Assembly (NCBI RefSeq): GCF_051020955.1
Contig: NC_135027.1
Coordinates: 3,782,001 to 3,846,000, forward strand
Direction of reading: 5' to 3'
DNA: 64,000 bases
Source: Megalopta genalis
Lineage: Eukaryota; Arthropoda; Insecta; Hymenoptera; Halictidae
Shown: positions 14,101-25,186 of the stretch, piece by piece
Numbering within the stretch: position 1 is the first letter of the stretch
How the letters are laid out: every line of letters begins with the position of its first letter
Position numbers and translations under genes: made by a program
The notes under the pieces: generated by a model
Databases searched by the model: none
Told to the model about the DNA's origin: nothing
Seen by the model: the letters and a program-made list of their open reading frames with translations, nothing else

Positions 14101-17100
14101 ATCGCAAGGGCGCGACGCACGGATTTGCCCGATTAGGATTGGCATTTGCTACGTTCCGGAAATGCATGCCCACCGCAACAAACAAGTGCAGGAGAGGCGA
14201 TTTGTCGCGGTGAACGTGCCGACGATAGTTTGTTGCCCCTCGAGTGACTTACATAACATCGGTTCGTTTGAAAAAGCGCGTAGACTGTTTAGTTTCGGCA
14301 GCCACGCTCTGACACGTGACTCACTAATGGCCATTATGTCATGGCGTTTGAATACGGCGATCCCCGCAGCCTGGAAATTACACAAGCGCGTCAACGTGAC
14401 AATGCCGTTCCCAATGGGATAGATCAGTGCCGCCCTCCGGTATCTAATTTAGGCTTAACCCATGGCGCCTCGTCCTTTTTGGGCCAGCCGCTCCTTTTTC
14501 AAAGGTTTCGTACTCGATTCTTTTTAAAAACCTCCGCAATAAGAATGTTCTTCTTCGGTTTAAAGCCCTCTTATATTGGATCTTCTTATATGGGAAATCA
14601 TTTGCATAACAAAACTACCAATAGAAAAATCTTCTCGATCGATATTCATTACGAAACGTTAAAATTATACGCCGCGATGCATATTCACGCACACGTCACG
14701 CAGTGCGATTTATCTAACATTGAATATCTGTGTATCTCACAGCTTATTGTTCCACATACAAATCAGCGAAAGTCAAGAGGCTATCGTTGCCCATGCCAAG
14801 CATCCAATGTATCCTGAAATTATATTCTAAACACGCAATTTATCTTTATCGACCGTGTAAATATAGTACAACAGAGTTTCGTATGCGAGATTAGCCGGTC
14901 TTATCACCGTCGATCGTGTTTTCTCTATTATCGATCATCTTGATCGTCGGAAATAAAAAAAGAAAAAAAACGTGAAACACTCGCCGCACATTCCGAGAAT
15001 CGCGAGCAATTTATCACGGTCAAATATTCTGTTTTTTTTATCTCCTCCGTGGATCGAACGGATCACGATCGTCCGTAATTTCTAATCCTTATCGAAAGTC
15101 GCGGGAAATGTTGTCAGGTTCGAAAACTCCGCCGGTGGGGAAAAGAAAAGTGGCGGTACCAAGATTCATTGTCCCTGGACGAGCCACGAGATGTTCAGAC
15201 GCGTTCTGTGCGCTGGAATAGTTTTATCGTCGGGACGGGTTTCCCTTTATCGGGTGCACAAAAGCATCTCGCACGATCTACGCGACGTGTTGCGTCTTCT
15301 TTATGGTTTCGGCGATTAAACTTTGTCCGGTAAGATTCCGCAGCTCGAGGGTGTACTGCTGTCGGCAAGGATATGTCGGTTATCGGGCTGCTTCGAACCA
15401 GAAACGCGACGCGATAACAGCAGAGGATCCGACCTCAGTGGCGCCTTTGATCGCTGAAAAATACCGGTCTGAGAACTGTTACGGCTGCTCGCCTCGCGCG
15501 TTGTCTTCTAACGGCAATAGTTGCCAATCGTGGATTATCCGATAAAATTTTTCAGAACGTTCCTTCGCGCTGGTTGGACACGCGTCCGGCTCGTGCTCCC
15601 GCACTATATTCCCCGCACGACACGCACATGACAGGGAGAGAAAGTTTACGACCGTCTACGTTTTAGCGGTTTAGCGGGTTTTTTGAGATAGTCAAAGGAT
15701 TCGTACACGCGCGTGTATTTTTAGCCGGCGCACGGCGGCGTGGCCTCGATACGTTCTTTTTTACTCTGGTGTCAACAGGCATGCGTTTGTTTTTCTTTCA
15801 CAAGAGTGTTACCCTTCGGGTTACGCTGGAGGCTATTTCCTTTTGTTTCATTGGCACGATATCTAGTTCGATTATCTCGTTTATTGCCGCTTCCCGATTG
15901 GTGACCACAGGGACGTGCAACGATTACCGTGTTTTTTTTTAATGTTGCAAACAGAAAAGAAAAGAAATTCGCCGAAGGACGAAGGATTAACACAATAGTC
16001 GTCAAGGCTGCCGTCGGCAACAGGGTTGTCACGTGATAGAAGTCGGCTCGCTGTAAAAAGAAAGTATTTAAATTTCGTCAACCGGTATATCTAGCAGCAG
16101 CAGCACCGCCTATATTTTTTGCGTTTTAGGTAAACGGAAACCGGTTCTAGGGTTTTTGTCAATAGCGGAATCTTTTCTACCGTTCAAATGTTGACTTTCC
16201 TTCCCTCCGGCACGTCGATTCTTTCGAAGAAAGAGAAGACTCCTCGGTGGTTTACCAATCGTTCTAACCTCATCCGAGACGCTGATATTGACGAAAAAAC
16301 CGTATCAATGCGAAGTTGGCAAAATATTTTGATAACGACCTGATTACGTGCGTTAATAACATATTCAGCACCAGTCGTTCCTAAGTATTTTCATCAATTC
16401 TAAAAAAAAACAGCCGTAAATCTGTTATCGTAGGTCAGGCATGCTCAAAGGTTCCGAACGAGATATTCGGTTTATTAAAAGGTCTCCGGGCATATGTGTG
16501 TATATATGTATATTCATATTATAAATGAAAACAGTATACTCTCTCTCTCTCTCTCTGCCCCCAAACCCCCACCTCCCCCACCCTAATCTGGTGTATCTGT
16601 CTCATTACGTGAACTTTTTACGTATCGCCAACCGTTATCGATTGATTACATAATGGGTCAGTTTACATAATTCGTATCGATATTATAAAAACCGGGAGTA
16701 TGCAAGTTCCATCGCCACCAAGCAATTTAATGCGCGTCTACACATTTGTTATTACCGGAATGTTACAGCGCTAGGCGAAAAGATTTGCACGCGCGACAGT
16801 TTTTCGCTTCAGATTAATGAGCATCATTATGCAGAAATTAGTTAAGCACATTTTCCTCCCACTGTGCATCTGGCGGCGCGCGAACACGTCCGCAATAATG
16901 CCGCAATAATGTGATAAACTTAAACGCTTAATTAGCGGTTGCCGCGAGAAGTGCATCGAAAATCTGGAGGAATTAAGGCGATGATGTTATTCATCCGTGA
17001 GCATTACCGACCGCAGGCACGATAAACACAATCCTGCTTGTATATTTTTCGGACCAATTCTCGTTTTCGTTGCAATATCTACGAGCTGCTCGTGCAGCAC

Positions 17101-19018
17101 CGTTGCATACTTTATTATATGTAGCATATGCTGCACATTTTTATGCAATCCTTGCGTATTAGTTATTGTTCGCCGCGGCGTCTACGAACATTTTTATTAA
17201 AATTCATATTTTCGATATTTTTCGAAAATTTCTCGTTTTTTGCAATGTGGGCGGAGTTCGCTATCGTTATCTCTGTTATTTTATACATTCGCCCATAAAA
17301 GAGCGTATTTCGTTCCGGTGATTGAAAAATAATGATAATAATATTTTCGGTAGAATATCGCGCGCACCAATATCGAAGTCACGTGTTGCGTCCCGTTATA
17401 GCCTCTATCGAAATTCGTGTGTGTGTGTGTGTTTTTTTACATTTTCTATGGAGTCCAGATTCTTCTCTGTTCGGCCGATTCCATTAATTAACTGTTAATT
17501 AATTAGTCGACGGGATGATTTATCTGTTGGACGGTTATCTGTTCCGAATGTTTCCGGCTAGTCAATTTTACGAAATTTCTGTCATCTATGATAAGTCAAG
17601 GACTCCGTATACAACTTCGCGGCTCATTATCTCTCGGATTAGTCGTAGTCTAATTCCGCACGTGACTTGTAATAACCCGCTCGACCCCTCGTTATCGGGG
17701 GACGCGATTCACAGTAATTAACAATAGAAGAGAATTTCATTATAATTGAAACGCACGGACTGAAATATGCCAGTTTTTTTTTTCGCCGCGACGTTCATTA
17801 GATAAGAACCGTTCAATATAAATTCTCTGTAATCGCGGCACGGATTAAAAATAATATTTTATCATTGATACCCGTTCGCTTGGAACGTAACCCGTTCTCC
17901 TCTGCGTTCGTTTCCATTTGTTTCAATGAGACAGGGCCTGTTGCACAGAACATCGTCCGTTCGGACCAACGGGGCAATTCTAACAGAGGAACGCTCGGTT
18001 GGGTGGTCCCCCACGCGTCTGTAAAAACAGTAATCGGATAATACATTCGTAGGAAAATGTCGGTTCGTGGACCTTTCGAATTTCTATGATCAAACACGGC
18101 GCTAGACAAACACGGGGAAAAAGGTAAACGTGGATCAAGTTTCCCGTAGATCCACCAGACAGTTATTTTAAGCAGTTCGTTTAGCAGCTAGACGCCACAA
18201 GCTAGCATCGATTTGTACGGGGCACATGCTCGCCGTCCCGTCGGTAGATAATAATAATAATAATAATTAGAATAATTAGAATAACAATGATATCATCTTT
18301 ATTGTACATAGCTCAAAAAAATATTCACAAAATTTAAAACGTGTGCGCCACAAAATACATCGTGGTTAAAGTATACAGCGCGTACAAAACAAATGGAAAA
18401 TCGTGATACAGGTAACAGGACGTGGTAACGCGAAACGCTATGTACGCGCGTTATTGTGTTTATGCTCGAATGTGGTTCAACGATTGAGTGTGCTGTCGTT
18501 AACCCAATCTAGATCTCGCAGCTGTGAACGTTTCGAGACCACGTCGGTTACGTCTGAATCGCTTGACGCACACAACCGGGGTCGATACACTCGGGTTTTC
18601 TATCGCAGATACAAAACAGTTTTCCGCCCGAAAAATTGCACGCCGGGCGGCCCGCCTTTGATTTTCCACTCGGAAGACGGTCCATTTGTGTCCCGTGGAA
18701 GGCAGACGATTGGACCTGTTCCAAGGGCGTAACGTGTCGCGGTGTATGTAGCGCTTAGAAGAGATGCGCCGCGCTAATTTTAACCAGGAGTACAGTCGAA
18801 ATAGCATGACGGCTGCGCAATTTTCTCGCCGGAGTCACGAAACGTGAACATGCTTCTCCCATGACTCGTTTAGCGGAGGGTCGCGACCATTTGTAATCTA
18901 CTTTTGATATCGACTTGTCGCGCCAAATTGCTGAGTTTGTCAAACGAACGGAAAGCTTCGCATGTGACACGCGCAGCAATTCAATTTTGCCCGCCAAAAG
19001 AATAGCGTGCAAGGCCGT
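8113..19018. other. Gene-free tract downstream of tankyrase (3' UTR then intergenic)
   Basis: The first part must include the tankyrase 3' UTR; its end cannot be fixed. Beyond about 9.5 kb the sequence becomes CpG-rich. Open frames here are short, lack recognisable domains and have no splice-consistent continuation. Minor features are a (CT)n run at 16539-16556 followed by a C-rich stretch, a (GT)n run near 17417-17431, and a TAA-type trinucleotide run near 18247-18270. No RNA gene was recognised. Confidence 0.6.
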
Positions 19019-19877
19019 CACGCGCGCGCGCGCGCGGCGATACTATTTTCTCCCGCCGAAAGAAGATCGCGCAACGGTGCACCATAGTGTTCCGCTGGCA
19101 TTTTTCGGCGATTCTTCTAAGACTCTATGATTCTCGATTAACATGTAGAGAGCATTGGTACACGAACCGCACACTCGCTCCTCATACTTTTACGGCGCGA
19201 GCGGCGATACTATTTTCTCCCGCCGAAAGAAGATCGCGCAACGGTGCACCATAGTATTCCGCTGGCATTTTTCGACGATTCTTCTAAGACTCTATGATTC
19301 TCGATTAACATGTAGAGAGCATTGGTACACGAACCGCACACTCGCTCCTCATACTTTTACGGCGCGAGCGGCGATACTATTTTCTCCCGCCGAAAGAAGA
19401 TCGCGCAACGGTGCACCATAGTATTCCGCTGGCATTTTTCGACGATTCTTCTAAGACTCTATGATTCTCGATTAACATGTAGAGAGCATTGGTACACGAA
19501 CCGCACACTCGCTCCTCCATGCTTTTATGGCGCGAGCGGCGATACTATTTTCTCCCGCCGAAAGAAGATCGCGCAACGGTGCACCATAGTGTTCTGCTGG
19601 CATTTTTCGGCAATTCTTCTAAGACTCTATGATTCTCGATTAACATGTAGAGAGCATTGGTACACGAACCGCACACTCGCTGCTCATACTTTTACGGCGC
19701 GAGCGGCGATACTATTTTCTCCCGCCGAAAGAAGATCGCGCAACGGTTCACCCCATAGTATTCCACTGATATTTTCGGCAATTCTTCTAAGACTCTATTA
19801 TTCTCGATTAACATGTAGAAAGCATTGGTACACGAACCGCACACTCGCTGCTCATACTTTTACGGCGCGAGCGGCTT
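19019..19877. repeat. 167-bp tandem satellite, about five copies
   Basis: The motif gcgatactattttctcccg starts at 19037, 19204, 19371, 19539 and 19706, giving spacings of 167, 167, 168 and 167 bp. Copies 1-4 differ at only a few positions; copy 5 is more diverged (extra bases in caccccatag near 19750, cactgatatt near 19768). The array begins directly after a (CG)n run at 19019-19037 and ends within a partial sixth unit at gcgcgagcggc near 19874, where unrelated sequence follows. Because 167 is not a multiple of 3, the open frame running through it shifts frame in each unit, so it is not a repeat protein. Confidence 0.9.
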
Positions 19878-22800
19878 GGATTATATAAAGTGCTCCACGG
19901 GTCGATAGATATCGGGATTTATCGATAGTTAAACAAAGCTAGACGGGCATATGTAGGAAAATGACGGAAACGACAGTGTTCCGTCTGGATTGAGAGACGG
20001 TACAGCACGTTATCTTCCGTCCCATTCACCGTGATTCACGATTAGTTCGAACACGTATTCGTCACGGGGTAATCCGACCGCGGGTTACGAAACATCAAGA
20101 TATGCATTACCGCGAACGTGATTGGTAATTATCTGAACCGTGCGGTTATTCTTTATCGTTTCTGTCTCCGCAGTTACGGACGATCTTTTCGTCACCGATT
20201 CCGCTTTCTTTCCCGTACTTTTCCTCTCCGCGCGACACTCCGTGAATAGCTCTAATGTTATTTTATGAGCCGTTACATCATACGACGCGTTTCTCACGCA
20301 ACGCTTCTTTTTTTTTCGAGCCGCATGCACACGTGATTGCCTCTTATATCGCGCGTTACATTCTTATTTTACCGGTGTCTATTCTTAGAACGATTCGAGA
20401 AGATTTTCGGATCCTTCGATTCGAAAAATTTGTCGGAATAAAGGCGACGCGAATAAGATATATCTTATTGGTTATGTTTTCCACCGTTTGTAACACGGGG
20501 AGGTTGTACAACATCGTGCGCATTCCACGGCGCAGCGTGTCGCCCGTCTAGTGTATTTTTCTATGGACCCCCGTGTGCGTTCGTACGAACCGGCAGGGTC
20601 CGGTTGTAAATCCGTAGGTGTCCATCCTTCGGTTTGTTCGTTTTGTAAACTGGAACACGCATCGAGGACACGATGAGACGCGATATATCAGCGGATATGG
20701 ATTTCTGCGACTTATTGCTATCGGTGCGTGCGTTCGAGGAACACGCGAGACAAGTGTCACGTAGCATTACGGAAGCTGATGACACCGTCCACGGGTATAG
20801 ACGGTTAGTTTCCACTCGGATCGAATAAAAGTGTAGTTAACGGCCGGCGAGCATCGTTATTGTAACCTTTAACCTACAATTTTCTCCGTAACGTAACGCC
20901 GTTTTAAGCTGGCACCGTGTAAAGGTCAATTTCGATTCCGTTACATCGCGATACCGATTCACGTGATCTTGGGTACACGCTGGTGCAGTTACAGATGCAA
21001 CCGCCATCTTTTTTTTGGTTTAATTGGTCGGCTATCAGTTAAAAACAATTATTGCGCAAGACTCGCGCGCAGAAGTTTGACACCGAATCACGGAAAATTC
21101 GTTCGCGCGGTTGTTTTTGTTGTTATTGCTGGTCAGGGTTCAGAAGTTAACGGGACAAAATTGTCGCGCGCAGATAAGTCGCCGGCGTGCGTACGCAAAA
21201 ATCGCGACGATACCGCGCCGCTGTCGATGCAGTTCTGCCCAGGGGATCACAAGTCGAAATATGCGGAAAATTACGATAATCGTTTTCTCCTCCGGTCGTG
21301 TTTCTCTTTTTCGATCGTCTCAGCAGATCGAACGCGGCCCGACCTTGGCGCGTCTCGTTCACGTAATGATAAACAATGCATAAGCGTTTCATACGCGACC
21401 TCTACCCTGTCGCTTCGCATCGGCCGCGCATCGCAGATGATTCTTTTCGTCGTGCTACCGTTTCTTTTTTTTTTTTTGTTTCTTCTCCTTGACCGTCATC
21501 TCTCGACGTTGTACTCGTTGGCCGTGCATTGGCTATTCGCGACACTCGGGGTATAGCCTCGAGGCACGATACTCGTAAATCACTTCTTTTCACGGGGCTC
21601 ATTAAAAGTCGTTCACTTTTTATTCAGGCGGCCGCGGTCGCCACGATAAATAACTCATCAATTGTTCCCGTTGAGACACGTTAAGCGCCGGAAGAAGCTG
21701 ACTCTGCTTGTTTCTCCATTTGCATCGCGTAATAGTGTACACACTCTCTTACAGCATTCTGCTGCGTAGCCGATTTACAATAAAATTACAAATCACCAGA
21801 TTATTTACTCCTGACGCGACAAGATCCAACGAGATAGAACAAAAAGCGACTGAAAAATCGTTGAACAGGGTCGACGACGGGTCATCGCGAGCAGAAAATA
21901 TGGCGACTGTTCCAATTACGATTTTTACGAGCACTCGGACTTTCGTGCAAAAATATCTAGAGTAGCGGTGGTTCTCATACGTTATTAACACTAAATTGAA
22001 ACGCGATCACCCTACAAAAAAACGTCGAGACTGAATTTATTTAGATTTCCCGCTATTTTTATTATAACCTGTGATCGAACGAAGAAATTGATTCGATCGC
22101 TTCTCGTGGAGGTTTGCCGATTAACAGTCGTAATAGCAAGGATCAGGAAAATTTCCCAAAGGCCGTTGGCGTTGGGGAAAAGCCATTCGTCCTCGACCGT
22201 CGGTAAACTGTAATCTTGCAACTAGCAAAAACAATTCTGTTTACAAAAATGCAGCGGCGCCAACAGTATCTATTTCGCTTTTGCGATAACCCTATCATTT
22301 TTTCGCTGTTTCACATGTTGATGTTCTGTCTGATCAGTCGAGAGAGAAAGAGAAAGAGAGAGAGGAAGGGAGGGAGAAGAAGGGAGAGTTGGAATAGAAA
22401 TGACCGGTCATAAATTCGAGTCGCATGAAACCCGAAACACATCGAATTCACGATACCGGTCGATCCGTGCGTGTGCACCTAAGTATACCGCGCTCACCGG
22501 ATAGTGCATGCTTAGGTGTGTTTGCACGGTTCCGGTCTGGTACATGCCGGGTCTAGTTTTGCGAGCGAGTCTCGCGGGACGGGAGAAGAGACTATCTAGC
22601 CATAGTTAAGAGTCAGTAATTCTACTCCGGGCGTAACATGACTACAGCAGGGACCTATTCCGACACGTAGAAGACCGCCACCGTGATAGAACAGCGTGTC
22701 CGCGTTCTCCGTTGTACGCTATCCGTCGAACAGTTAACACCTTCAGCGGCGAGTTAATTTTCCTGAACTTCGCAGACTTCCCGGCGCCGTTAATCGGTAG

Positions 22801-23690
22801 TTTCGGTCCGGTCGTTCGCCGTCGGTCACCGGTGTGACCGACGCGGCAGAAAGCGAGCTTCGGGGACCGTGTTCGGCTACTAGACCCGGAGTGATTTTTT
22901 GGAGAACAATTGCCAGCGAGAACTGGGCACGATTCCGGCGATCGGTTTTCCCATCGAACCGAGCAACGGCGCGCACGATGTCGTTGCACTGTCGGCTAGA
23001 CAGGTATATCTAGTTCTATTTACTCTGAAAAATACGCCCGCGCTATCTACCCTAGCAAGCAAGTCGGTCAACAGACTGAGTCAGCTCATTCTGCAACCGG
23101 CAGATAAAATTTCATTGAAACCTATAAATGGACTTAGGGCTCCCTTTACAAGTTCCACCTATCCGCCGCGCGTCGCTCTTCTCTCTCTCTCTCTCTCGAT
23201 CCGCGAATATTTGCGGCTCGTTTTGTCACGCGATTTTCGATTAGTCAGGCGCTCACGTGATCGGCCCCGTTCCCACGTTTCCGTTGACGAAATTTTTGGC
23301 AACCGACCGACAACGTAAGTTATTCATAGAGTTATTCAGTGTTCCGCCGTTGAACCGCGTTCGGCCGGCGCCAATTCCAGCTTCGTCGGGTCTCGAGTCC
23401 GATTCGAACGTCTGCCCGAGGATGCGACGATCGGATCCAAAAATATCCGCACGATCCTCAAGGATAACAGTCTAACGACGACGTGCGATAGCGGAAGATT
23501 ATCGCTATTTTCGGTCGCAGGTGGTATTTTCGGTGTATTACGCTTCGGCCGAGAGGAGCTAAGCGTTCCGAGCTAACGGGGTGCTCCGCGATTGTTCTGA
23601 AGCGGCTCGAAAGTTCCGGAGCTTAGCGAGACCCGTGAATCGCACGGTAGAAACAATGGATTAATGAGACGATTATCTTGCGTTTTCCAG
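19878..23690. other. CpG-rich intergenic DNA leading into the PP1 subunit 5' region
   Basis: No coding exon was supported. There are purine or pyrimidine runs near 22338-22384 (AGAG-rich) and 23179-23197 ((TC)n). The last kilobase, from about 22.6 kb, is GC-rich and probably contains the promoter and untranslated first exon of the downstream gene, because a good splice acceptor (cgttttccag, ending 23690) lies 6 bp before the start codon at 23697. Confidence 0.5.
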
Positions 23691-23696
23691 GTCTAA

Positions 23697-24683
23697 ATGT
23701 GTTCCATAGCGATGCCCGCCGAGCTGCTTCTGGGGCATAGTCCGCCAGTGTACAGCTCGCTGCTGTACAGTCCCTTAGTGGTAACGGCACCGACGATTAC
23801 CAGTAGGTCGGTGCCGCCCAGGATAAGACCCTGCCTGTCGACCGGTTCTCTAGCGATAAACAACCTTCGCAGCAGCAACGATGGCAACAACAAGCAGAAG
23901 AAGAGGGTGGTGTTCGCCGACGACCGCGGTCGTCCGCTTACCCAGGTACACACGGCTCCTCTCGCACCTGCATTGTCACCATTTCAGTAGTCATCCATTC
24001 TTGGCCCCGCGATCCTTGACTTTATCAGAGCCGAATCACTGACGATCCACGGTCTTGTTCAGGTCCGCGTGATGTCGGAGCCCAGCAACGTGCCGCCATT
24101 ATGGAGCACGGCGTACCTGGCCGGCCTAACCGGCAGGCTTCTTCACTCGAAGATAGACAGCGAGGAGCCGCCGGAGGTAACGTCGCCCTGGCAAGTAACG
24201 TTCCCGCAACCGGCCAGCGACTACCTGGCATTCCGGCGGAAACTCGACCAAGGGAACGTGAGCTTGGAGAACGTGATCGTCAGAGAGTCTGAACAATGTC
24301 TGGTGGGCACGGTGAAGGTGCGGAACATCGCCTACGACAAGGAGGTCGTGGTCAGGGCGAGCAACGACTCCTGGAAGACGCACGAGGACGTCTACTGCAC
24401 GTACGTCGAGCAGCCCGGCTCCCCTGCACTGATCCTCTACGACACGTTCCGGTTTCGACTGACCCTGCCGCTCAAGTCGAACGTGGTCGAGTTCTGCGTG
24501 CGGTACCGCACCGACTGCAAAGAGTTCTGGGACAACAACGAGGGGAAGAACTTCATCGTCCGCAAGAAACTGGAGGTGTGTAACGCCGCCGAGGAGCTGA
24601 TCCCCATGGAGTATCTCAGACCTTTTGGAAAGGTGCTCAGAGGCCTGCAGTTGTCCAGACGGCTAGCTTCACCCGGCGTCTGA
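23697..24683 (+). CDS. Protein phosphatase 1 glycogen-targeting regulatory subunit 3 (PPP1R3B/C-like)
   Basis: These subunits tether PP1 to glycogen so that glycogen synthase is dephosphorylated and activated. Two coding exons, 23697-23945 and 24063-24683, join in phase 0 to give 870 nt, 289 aa, about the size of vertebrate PPP1R3B and 3C. The PP1-docking RVxF motif is RVVF at residues 70-73, within KKRVVFADDRG, the usual context. A CBM21 glycogen-binding domain covers about residues 115-255: SDYLAFRRKLDQGNVSLEN, then GTVKVRNIAYDKEVVVRAS, then the hallmark WDNNEGKNF at about 239. The second exon is strongly GC-biased at third codon positions, unlike the AT-rich genes elsewhere in the window. 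A splice acceptor at 23690 implies an untranslated 5' exon. The Drosophila counterpart is probably Gbs-76A, but the paralogue was not resolved. Confidence 0.93.
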
Positions 24684-24865
24684 GAGGACTTCGATGAAGT
24701 TAGCTGGACGGTTACCTATTCCAAAAGCGTTGCTTGCTTGTTTCCGCTTGCGCGCTCACGCTAACCCACAGTTTCCCAACTCGGCGAGGGTTCTCGCGGT
24801 ATACCGGAGAAGGCGTTTCAGGGATAAAGGGCAAAAAGAAGTTGGGAAACTATGTGTTAGCGGCA

Positions 24866-25186
24866 TCAGCTCTCGTCCAGCTTGTGCGCGTCCTCGTTAT
24901 CCCACAGCAGTCCGAGCATGGCCCGTGTAAAGTTCAAATAACGAGAATTGGCGCCGTATTGGCCCGTGGTGTAGCGGCCGTTGTTCAGTGGCCGTTCGTT
25001 GTTTCGGTTGCAGCCCCGAGCCCCGCCGAAACGGTACGACATCTTGACGACGAAGTGCGACGGTATCCCGAGCAGCGGGATGGCGCGGGAGAACAGCATA
25101 CCGCGGATCACGGACGCGACCAGGGTGAACGTTCGCACCTGGAGCGAGTTCGCGTCCTGGCAACACCTGGCGAACGACGCCCCGTA
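24866..25186 (-). CDS. Terminal exon of an unrecognised gene (106 codons)
   Basis: I do not recognise this protein. The minus-strand frame from a plausible acceptor (ccggttcaccag, ending 25187) to a TGA at 24866 is open for 106 codons. Third codon positions are overwhelmingly G or C (for example ATC CGC GGT ATG CTG TTC TCC CGC), as in the neighbouring PP1 subunit exon, and the other frames look random. Readable stretches are YGASFARCCQDANSLQ at its start, then RTFTLVASVIRGMLFSRAIP, a middle rich in Asn, Gly and Arg (GCNRNNERPLNNGRYTTGQY), and an acidic end (WDNEDAHKLDES). It lies 3' to 3' with the PP1 subunit gene, 182 bp apart. Upstream exons should lie at higher coordinates but none was identified. 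It could also be an old pseudogene exon. Confidence 0.5.
   Translation of the reverse strand, partial: YGASFARCCQDANSLQVRTFTLVASVIRGMLFSRAIPLLGIPSHFVVKMSYRFGGARGCNRNNERPLNNGRYTTGQYGANSRYLNFTRAMLGLLWDNEDAHKLDES

Noticed and set aside
19155..19888. 188-codon plus-strand open frame with internal repeats
   Set aside because: It runs through the 167-bp satellite; the period is not a multiple of 3, so each unit is read in a different frame.
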